Source: Candidatus Poseidoniales archaeon
GTDB taxonomy: Archaea > Thermoplasmatota > Poseidoniia > Poseidoniales > Poseidoniaceae
Reading direction: 5' to 3'
Assembly (NCBI GenBank): GCA_012959845.1
Contig: DUCL01000066.1
Coordinates: forward strand, 26,777-31,859
DNA: 5,083 nt
Positions 1-5,083 of this stretch are shown here, piece after piece. The notes under the pieces were generated by a model. It saw only the letters and a list, made by a program, of their open reading frames with translations. It had not been told where the DNA came from and searched no databases. Every line of letters begins with the position of its first letter. Positions within the stretch are counted from its first letter, which is position 1. A program made the position numbers and the translations under genes.

Positions 1-1
1 T

Positions 2-1315
2 GTTGAAGCATATAAGAAATCAAATGGTTCTATTTGGACTTTAGTAGTGATCTTATGCTCTGTGACTGCGGTTCTTTCGGCATTTTTGGACAATGTGACA
101 ACAATGTTGCTACTAACTCCAGTCACAATTCAATTGGCCAAAGTATTAGATTTGAAACCAATTCCAATATTGATTTCAGAGGTATTATTCTCTAATATTG
201 GTGGTGCTGCAACTATGATAGGCGACCCCCCTAACATTATGATAGGTTCTGGATTATCACCGGACGCAATTGCTGGAAAAGGCTACGAACACCTCGCTAG
301 TTCCGGTGTTACCTTCAATGATTTCATCACTGAAATGGCACCTGGTATTTTGATGACAATCGTTCCAACATTTATGCTGATTAAATATCTATACCGTGAT
401 GAATTTGAAGGGGAACGCCAGCGTGATGTTGAGGAACTGGAATCCAAATACGGTGTAAAGGATGTAAAATTATTGAAGACCAGCGGATTTATTTTAGGTG
501 CCGTAATAGTCGGATTCTTCCTACACCCAATAATCCACATTTCAGTTTCTTGGATTGCTCTTTTGGGAGCGGTTCTGATGCTATTGGCTACTGATAGGCA
601 CGACATTGAAGAATCATTGGAAAAAGTGGAATGGACAACTTTACTATTTTTTGCGGGGTTATTCGTTCTAGTCCATTCACTTCAATACCTTGGAGTCATA
701 AACTTCATTGGAGAATACGTCGAGAAAGCAATCCAATTCTTTCCAAATGGTGAAGGTGGAATTATTCGTCTTTCCGCTGCTATACTGATTATATTGTGGG
801 TGTCTGCATTTGCCAGTGCTTTCATCGATAACATCCCATATACAGCAACGATGATCCCTATTATCCTACAAATATCGGATTCACTTTCTATTGAATTAGG
901 ACCACTAATATGGGCATTAGCATTTGGTGCATGCTTAGGTGGAAATGGAACGCTTATCGGTGCATCAGCGAATGTGGTTACGGCAGGTATTTCTGAAGAA
1001 GCAGGTTATCCAATTTCGTTCAAAGAGTTTTTCAGAGCGGGTTTCCCAGTAATGATTTTGACAACGATGATTATTTCAGTTTACATGATAGCAGTTTACG
1101 TCCTATCAGCAGATTTCACATTATACGCGAAACTAGTCTTGGTAGGAATATCTCTCATTGGAATAATATTACAAGTTGCAAGAGGCACTTCAAAAGGTAA
1201 ATCATTTTCTGAATCATTAGTCGATGATGATTATGATGAACTTAAGGAAGTAGTTTTAGACACAATCGACGATGTGAAAAGCGCGATAAGAGAAAAGTTA
1301 AGTGAAGAAGAGTAA
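2..1315 (+). CDS. ArsB/NhaD/P-protein-type ion transporter, 5'-truncated by window edge
   Basis: This is a polytopic inner-membrane transporter of the ion transporter superfamily (COG1055-like: arsenite permease ArsB, Na+/H+ antiporter NhaD, melanocyte P protein). The frame is open without a stop from base 2, so the first GTG (47) is internal; roughly the first hundred residues are missing. Counting from that GTG, the two family repeat motifs are visible: AFLDNVTT (12-19) with GGAATMIGDPPN (52-63), and the pseudo-symmetric pair SAFIDNIP (257-264) with GACLGGNGTLIGASAN (294-309). Hydrophobic segments lie near 1-25, 103-117, 148-166, 167-181, 197-217, 240-260, 333-353 and 363-378. A charged loop (about 118-144) separates the halves, and an acidic tail (about 390-422, DDDYDEL then a charged helix) follows the last membrane segment. 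The family is clear. The substrate (Na+/H+, arsenite, dicarboxylate or other anion) cannot be decided from sequence, and no ars genes are adjacent. Confidence 0.9.
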   Translation, partial: VEAYKKSNGSIWTLVVILCSVTAVLSAFLDNVTTMLLLTPVTIQLAKVLDLKPIPILISEVLFSNIGGAATMIGDPPNIMIGSGLSPDAIAGKGYEHLASSGVTFNDFITEMAPGILMTIVPTFMLIKYLYRDEFEGERQRDVEELESKYGVKDVKLLKTSGFILGAVIVGFFLHPIIHISVSWIALLGAVLMLLATDRHDIEESLEKVEWTTLLFFAGLFVLVHSLQYLGVINFIGEYVEKAIQFFPNGEGGIIRLSAAILIILWVSAFASAFIDNIPYTATMIPIILQISDSLSIELGPLIWALAFGACLGGNGTLIGASANVVTAGISEEAGYPISFKEFFRAGFPVMILTTMIISVYMIAVYVLSADFTLYAKLVLVGISLIGIILQVARGTSKGKSFSESLVDDDYDELKEVVLDTIDDVKSAIREKLSEEE

Positions 1316-1389
1316 GAATTGGCAGCGGTTCGACTTTGAAAAACTCAATTATCCGTCGTATTGAATAGCCTTAGCCGCTTCGTGGCTTT

Positions 1390-1393
1390 GAGG
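1390..1393 (+). promoter_or_regulatory. Shine-Dalgarno-like GAGG deciding the GTG start at 1402
   Basis: GAGG (within TTTGAGGGCG) ends 8 nt before the GTG at 1402 and can pair with the usual archaeal anti-SD CCUC. An ATG overlaps the start at 1400 but is in another frame and stops after 12 codons. No in-frame ATG lies between the upstream stop at 1372-1374 and 1402. Just upstream, 1373-1387 can form a small hairpin (AGCCGC / GTGGCT, one G-U pair), significance unknown. Confidence 0.5.
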
Positions 1394-1401
1394 GCGAGTA
1401 T

Positions 1402-2808
1402 GTGTTTGAGTGCAAAGTGTGTGGACTTCTATCATTAGGCGGCAATGCATGTCCTGCTTGCGGTAGTCAAATTCGTACTGATTTATCCGTTGATGACCAA
1501 GACAATAGTCCACTTCCCAATGAGATTCCAGGGCTTGACGAAGCTGCCGAATCGTGGTATCAATTAGATGGTAATGAACAATTGGAATCTAAAGAAGAGC
1601 CTCAACAAGTAGTTGATGATTCGGATTCAAGTAAGCAACAAGGAAGTTTACCATTTGGATTCAATGGTGACTCTAACATCAACATGCCCAACCTTCCTTT
1701 TGGTATCGGCAGTAATGCACAAGGCGTCCCTTTCGAAGATGCGGGAGAGGAGAGATTGCCAAGCGTTGTTGCCGTGCGAGAAGAAGTAGTTAACAGCGAA
1801 GAAGCAATTTCAATTCCGTCACCGTCACCGTCACCGTCACCGTCCCAGGAACAGCCCGAAACACCCATTATTGCACCTGCACCTGCAGTTGAGGTGGAAG
1901 AAAAAATAAATCCCCTTTTTGAATCGACGGTAGAGCCGCAACAAACAGTGCAAATTTCCATGCCAGAACCAGAAGTAGTAGTTGAGTCTACGAAAATAGT
2001 TGAAGCAAGTGATGATAATGAAATGTGGACAATTAATGCAGCGACCCCTGACATGGAGCAAATCTATTCCGCTAAAGAACAAGTGGTTGAATATGTTCAT
2101 GAATCAGATGAACCAGTAATTTATGCCACAAATTCCGAATCTCATTTCAACCCCGAAATGAATTCAAATTCACAAAACACGGCACAGGAGTTTCACTCTC
2201 CTCTTGAATCAATCCCTGTAAATAACCAATCACCGTTGATCTTAGAATTACACCCTGCAAAGGCACTTGGAGTTGATTTAAGCCAGCACCCTAATTTAGA
2301 GGGGATCCTAGCAGAAGCATTCTATTCAATAGGTGCTGAAGACTGGAATGGTGCCGCAGAATCATTCCAACAACTAGCAGCATCGAAACCAAATGATGCC
2401 AGTATTTTCAACAATTACGGGCTATCACTATTACAGCGAGCACTGGTGATGACTCAAAGTCAAAACCCTGAAATTGTATCTCAATCCGAAACTCAATTCC
2501 GCTCCTCCATAGTGTCATTACGAGAAGCTGCTAAGACACAACCAGACAATCCTATAATCCTACTAAACCTCTCGCATGCCCTATTGGCGAGTGGTAGAAT
2601 TGACAAGGCTTTACAAATTATTAAAGTCCATAATTCAACTACCAATTCCAAGGAGGGGCAGAATTTGGAGGCCGCCGCATTGGCCGCCCAAGGGCATGGG
2701 GCGCTGGCAAAACAGATGCTGCAAACTGTGTATAATGAACTAAATCAAACTTCAAAACCTCACTTATTTGATGAGATTATTTCCTCAAACTTGGCAAAAC
2801 TCGCGTGA
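1402..2808 (+). CDS. Zinc-ribbon and TPR-domain protein with long acidic disordered linker
   Basis: This is a 468-residue soluble protein; I recognise no named family. The start is GTG 1402, because later starts would remove the zinc ribbon. Residues 4-20 form a compact four-cysteine zinc ribbon: CxxC (C4, C7), nine residues, CxxC (C17, C20). Residues about 25-285 are low-complexity, acidic and rich in Pro, Ser, Glu and Gln, with no predicted fold; they include a (Pro-Ser)5 run at 139-148 and an alanine-proline stretch just after. Residues about 299-460 are alanine/leucine-rich amphipathic helices resembling TPR units: about 299-332, about 335-383 (long or interrupted), about 384-410 (LSHALLASGRIDKALQII) and about 418-450. 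There is no signal peptide or membrane segment, so it is probably cytoplasmic. Zinc ribbon plus TPR suggests a protein- or nucleic-acid-binding adaptor; this is inference. It lies 86 bp after the transporter on the same strand; co-transcription is possible but not shown. Confidence 0.85.
   Translation: MFECKVCGLLSLGGNACPACGSQIRTDLSVDDQDNSPLPNEIPGLDEAAESWYQLDGNEQLESKEEPQQVVDDSDSSKQQGSLPFGFNGDSNINMPNLPFGIGSNAQGVPFEDAGEERLPSVVAVREEVVNSEEAISIPSPSPSPSPSQEQPETPIIAPAPAVEVEEKINPLFESTVEPQQTVQISMPEPEVVVESTKIVEASDDNEMWTINAATPDMEQIYSAKEQVVEYVHESDEPVIYATNSESHFNPEMNSNSQNTAQEFHSPLESIPVNNQSPLILELHPAKALGVDLSQHPNLEGILAEAFYSIGAEDWNGAAESFQQLAASKPNDASIFNNYGLSLLQRALVMTQSQNPEIVSQSETQFRSSIVSLREAAKTQPDNPIILLNLSHALLASGRIDKALQIIKVHNSTTNSKEGQNLEAAALAAQGHGALAKQMLQTVYNELNQTSKPHLFDEIISSNLAKLA
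1816..1845 (+). repeat. Hexanucleotide tandem repeat (CCGTCA)4 plus CCGTCC inside CDS
   Basis: Four perfect CCGTCA copies are followed by one copy with a final C. The unit is in frame and encodes Pro-Ser, giving (Pro-Ser)5 in the disordered linker. Because the unit is 6 bp, copy-number change would lengthen or shorten the linker by two residues without shifting the frame. All proline codons in the tract are CCG and all but the last serine codon are TCA, so the purity is at DNA level and suggests recent slippage expansion. Confidence 0.9.
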
Positions 2809-3028
2809 TTTTCATAGTCATTATGCGCAAAATATGCGTAATTATTCTTCATTTCCGAGCAATTTTATCCCTTAAAACTTTCAAGATTACGGCATTTGGA
2901 AATAAAAATACTCAAATAAAATACAATTATTAGCAAAAATTTACCTATTATTTACCTCAATTCTAGGTGTACAAAAAACACCCAAAATCATGCAAATTTG
3001 TTCAGTCTCTAAATGAGGCGCTGGGGCG
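2809..3028 (+). other. AT-rich intergenic region, no gene
   Basis: No credible reading frame or RNA gene is seen between the stop of the zinc-ribbon/TPR gene and the putative 23S promoter. The stretch is strongly AT-rich with several A- and T-runs, in contrast to the GC-richer leader that follows. A weak hairpin at 2966-2982 (GGTGT / ACACC around an A-rich loop) is the only other structure noted. It is best read as the termination region of the upstream gene plus the upstream control region of the 23S gene. Confidence 0.6.
2820..2854 (+). terminator. Possible terminator: weak hairpin then T-rich tract
   Basis: Eleven bases after the stop codon, ATTATGC (2820-2826) can pair with GCGTAAT (2836-2842) with one G-U pair and a 9-nt loop, followed by a pyrimidine/T-rich stretch (2842-2854). 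Archaeal termination relies mainly on T-rich tracts, so the tract matters more than the weak stem. Low certainty. Confidence 0.3.
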
Positions 3029-3046
3029 TTATTTATGGGTTATATT
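3029..3046 (+). promoter_or_regulatory. Candidate archaeal TATA region for the 23S transcript
   Basis: TTATTTATG (3029-3037) and TTATATT (3040-3046) sit at the boundary between the AT-rich intergenic region and the GC-richer leader, where a promoter for a stand-alone 23S unit is expected. With usual archaeal spacing (about 25 nt from TATA centre), transcription would begin near 3057-3070. A second, weaker TATA-like box, TTTGATATAT (3079-3088), would start the RNA near 3110 instead. No clear purine-rich BRE is visible ahead of either, so assignment is tentative. Confidence 0.35.
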
Positions 3047-3059
3047 GTCAGGGGAATTA

Positions 3060-3245
3060 ACAGTGCCTAAACCGAGCCTTTGATATATGGGTGGTAGGTC
3101 GGGGGGTTGCTTAAGCACCCTTGTATGCTCGGCGTATAGGGGGAAGGGCTGAGGAGAACCACCTTGAGGAGTGGTTTTCTGTGGAGGCCGAATTGGCATT
3201 ACTAGATACCGAAGGGTTACTCATATGGTGTGGAAATACATACAT
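3060..3245 (+). other. Structured 5' leader of the 23S precursor
   Basis: This GC-richer stretch holds no reading frame but many complementary segments. Hairpin A: 3104-3110 with 3115-3120, loop TTAA, one bulged T. Hairpin B: 3122-3128 with 3132-3138, seven pairs, loop TCG, two G-U pairs. Hairpin C: 3153-3162 with 3171-3180, ten pairs (two G-U), 8-nt loop, extendable by 3147-3150 with 3186-3189. Hairpin D: 3221-3231 with 3238-3249. In addition CCGAGC (3072-3077) is exactly complementary to GCTCGG (3127-3132), an alternative to hairpin B. Archaeal pre-23S leaders normally contribute one strand of a processing stem closed by the trailer; the trailer lies outside the window, so that stem cannot be tested here. 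Confidence 0.5.
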
Positions 3246-5083
3246 GTGATGCTACAACCCAACTGGGGGATCGCTCGGCTCGAATGCCGATGAAGGTCGT
3301 GACAAGCTGCGATAAGCTGCGGGGAGGTGCATGTATACCATGGATCCGCAGATTGCCTAATGGGACTTCCTGTTTCTTCGGAAACAATCGCAATGCGATA
3401 GGGAACCCTCCGAATTGAAGCATCTTAGTAGGAGGAGGAACAGAAATCAATAGAGATTCCGTGAGTAGTGGCGAATGAAAACGGAATAGGACAAGCCGAA
3501 TCCTGAAACGAAAGTGAAGGAAATGTGGTTGTTAGTCTATCGTCTAAGTAATAGAAGGTGAAGTTGCCTGGAATGGCACATCCAAAGAGGGTGAAAGTCC
3601 CGTAACCGTATATTATATGACCACGTGACTAACATAGAGTAGCATGCGTTGGAAATCGCGTGTGAATGTGGGAGGCATAAACTTCCAATCCTAAATACAG
3701 TTCGAGACCGATAGTTTACAAGTAACGTGAGTGAAAGCTGAAAAGTATCCTTAGCGGGATGTGAAAAGAACGTGAAACCAGTTGGGTACAGGCTGATAGG
3801 GCGTGAAAGCGAAGATATGAGCAGCGTCCTATCGTGCGTTTAGAAAAATGCCCCAGGGAGTTTTGATCAATGGCGAGGTTAAGGGGTTGATCCCCGAAGC
3901 CGGAGGGAAACCGACAAGTCCGCAGCCTTAGGGTGAGGGACGAAGTGTGCTCGCTTGGAGTCATTGGTGGAAGACCTGAAGCCCGACGATCTATGCCTGG
4001 CCAGATTGAAGCCCGTTGAAAGATGGGTGGAGGATCGAACCGTTGCTGATCTGCAAATCGCTCGGATGAGCTGGGTATAGGGGTGAAAGTCCAATCGAGT
4101 TGGGCAATAGCAGGTTCCGCGTGAAACTACTCGTAGGTAGACGTTAGTGGAGATTGATTACGCTGTAGAGCACTGATTGCGCATTTAGGGGGAGCGATTC
4201 CTCGGTGCGCTGCCAAACTCCGAAGGTGTGATCGTTGTAGATACTAGCAGTGAGTGATGGTGGGTAAGCTACCATTACGTAAGGTGAACAAACCAGCCTG
4301 AAGTTAAGGTCCCTAAATATCAATTAAGTGTCACAGACAAACCGTGTCCGTGGTCGAAAACAACCAGAAGGTGGGCTTAGAAGCAGCCATCCTTGAAAGA
4401 GTTCGTAACAGATCACTGGTCTAGCTTGCGGGCCGGGAAAAGGGACGGGGCTAAAATTGATTACCGATACTTCAGACCATCGAAAGATGATGTGGTAACG
4501 CGGCGTTGTGTTTGGATGGAAGGTGGGCTTTGAGGTCCACTGGACCGAATACAAATGAGAGTCTTGGGAAGAGTAGCAGCACAGTGTGGTGAGAATCCGC
4601 ACCGCCTTATAAACCAGGGTTCCTCGGCACTGTTTATCAGCCGAGGGTTAGCCGGTCCTAAGGTCATTCTTAACCGAAATGATCGAAAGGGAATGACGTT
4701 AATATTCGTCAGCCTCCTGTACAATATATGGTGACGGCTTGGGCAAAACTTGTGAGTCATATGTCAGGCTCACTTGCAATTATATTCTGGAGAACTGTCA
4801 CAGTGAGAAGGAATTAAAGTCCCAGGTCCCATGAAAAGCCGTACAGAGTCCGTACCGAGAACCGACACAGGTGTTTTTGGGTGAGTAGCCTAAGGCGTAT
4901 CGGATACAAATATCGCGAGGGAACTCGGCAAAATAGCTCCGTAACTTCGGGAGAAGGAGTGCCAGATTAGAGATAATCTGGTCGCAGTGACTAGGGAGCT
5001 CCGACTGTTTAATAAAAACATAGGGGACTGCCAGATCGAAAGGTTGTGTATAGTCCCTGAATCCTGCTCAGTGCTGGTATCTT
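3246..5083 (+). rRNA. 23S ribosomal RNA, 5' portion (3' end beyond window)
   Basis: This is large-subunit rRNA of archaeal type. The start is placed by comparison with the remembered Haloarcula marismortui 5' end: GCTAC at 3251 and the GGATCGCTCGGCTC block at 3268-3281 match that rRNA's residues about 4-8 and 22-35, giving a start near 3246, within about 5 nt. Recognisable blocks then follow in order: GATGAAGG / AAGCTGCGATAAGC (about 3290-3317), GAGACCGATAG (about 3704), GTGAAACCAGTTG (about 3771), GGTGAAAGTCCAATCGAG (about 4082), GTAGAGCACTGATTG (about 4165), AAGGTCCCTAA (about 4307), the GTPase-associated centre (4363-4420), AGCCGGTCCTAAG (about 4649), GTAACTTCGGGAGAAGG (about 4941) and GACTGTTTAATAAAAACA (about 5002). 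The window ends near E. coli position 1890, before the peptidyl-transferase centre. No intron-like interruption is seen in the part present. No 16S gene precedes it. Confidence 0.97.
4363..4420 (+). other. GTPase-associated centre of 23S rRNA (L11-binding region)
   Basis: This block corresponds to E. coli 23S residues about 1051-1108, the domain II element that binds ribosomal proteins uL11 and the stalk base and contacts elongation factors. The core GGCUUAGAAGCAGCC is intact at 4373-4387. The base equivalent to E. coli A1067 is A (4379), the bacterial/archaeal state; eukaryotic cytoplasmic rRNA carries G there. The intact core argues that this is a functional rRNA and not a decayed copy. Confidence 0.85.

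Noticed and set aside
283..606. Minus-strand open frame of 107 codons inside the transporter
   Set aside because: It is opposite a clearly conserved transporter segment and shows no domain or start signal.
1316..1401. A tRNA or other RNA gene between the two protein genes (a GGTTCGACTTTG stretch resembles a T-loop)
   Set aside because: 86 bp with no acceptor, D or anticodon stem pairing around it; a chance resemblance.
1602..2100. Minus-strand open frames of 150 and 87 codons opposite the zinc-ribbon/TPR gene
   Set aside because: Composition is an artefact of the opposite strand (Asp-Gly repeats mirror the CCGTCA tract), and the + strand frame has a full domain architecture and ribosome binding site.
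3146..3180. Possible RNase P RNA start (GGGCTGAGGAGAACC resembles the conserved GAGGAAAGTCC region)
   Set aside because: The match is poor, the stretch forms a simple local hairpin, and the other conserved RNase P blocks are absent.
3085..3245. Possible SRP (7S) RNA, because GGTCGGGGGGTT plus two small adjacent hairpins and a TGTA resemble the Alu domain
   Set aside because: Only about 160 nt remain before the 23S 5' end, the helix 8 motif (GGAA loop with AGCAG) is missing, and no 3' strand closes the long central helix.
3217..4760. Several short reading frames on both strands from 3217 to 4760
   Set aside because: All lie within the 23S rRNA and its immediate 5' end, have no recognisable protein features, and are chance frames in structured RNA sequence.
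3246..5083. 23S intron or homing endonuclease insertion
   Set aside because: Conserved rRNA blocks follow one another in the expected order and spacing; the usual archaeal intron sites near E. coli 1927-1952 and in the peptidyl-transferase region lie beyond the window.

Overview
This window looks archaeal, most likely a marine Thermoplasmatota-type euryarchaeon (Marine Group II/III-like). The basis is a 23S rRNA with archaeal rather than bacterial 5' and domain III sequence, a 23S gene with a protein gene and no 16S gene directly upstream, GTG starts, and an AT-rich protein-coding part next to a more GC-rich rRNA. The lineage is an inference; the archaeal 23S identity is well supported.

Layout, all on the + strand. 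(1) Positions 2-1315 hold the 3' part of a membrane ion transporter of the ArsB/NhaD/P-protein group. The reading frame is open to the left edge, so its N-terminus lies outside the window. (2) After 86 bp, 1402-2808 encodes a 468-residue protein with an N-terminal four-cysteine zinc ribbon, a long acidic disordered middle containing a perfect hexanucleotide repeat, and a C-terminal TPR-like helical domain. (3) Positions 2809-3245 form a 437-bp gene-free stretch. Its left half is AT-rich and carries possible termination and promoter signals. Its right half is more GC-rich and can fold into several hairpins, consistent with a pre-23S leader. (4) From about 3246 to the right edge runs the 5' portion of a 23S rRNA gene (about 1.84 kb), covering domains I-III and the start of domain IV, including the GTPase-associated centre. 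It is cut by the window end before the peptidyl-transferase region.

No functional link between the three genes is visible. The transporter and the zinc-ribbon/TPR protein are co-directional but have a spacer and may or may not be co-transcribed. The 23S gene probably has its own promoter in the 2809-3060 region. No mobile element, CRISPR array, intron or toxin/defence system is visible. The points most worth a second look are the 23S gene with no 16S upstream, the foldable leader including a hairpin across the predicted mature 5' end, the unusual architecture of the zinc-ribbon/TPR protein, and one substitution at a normally invariant 23S position.
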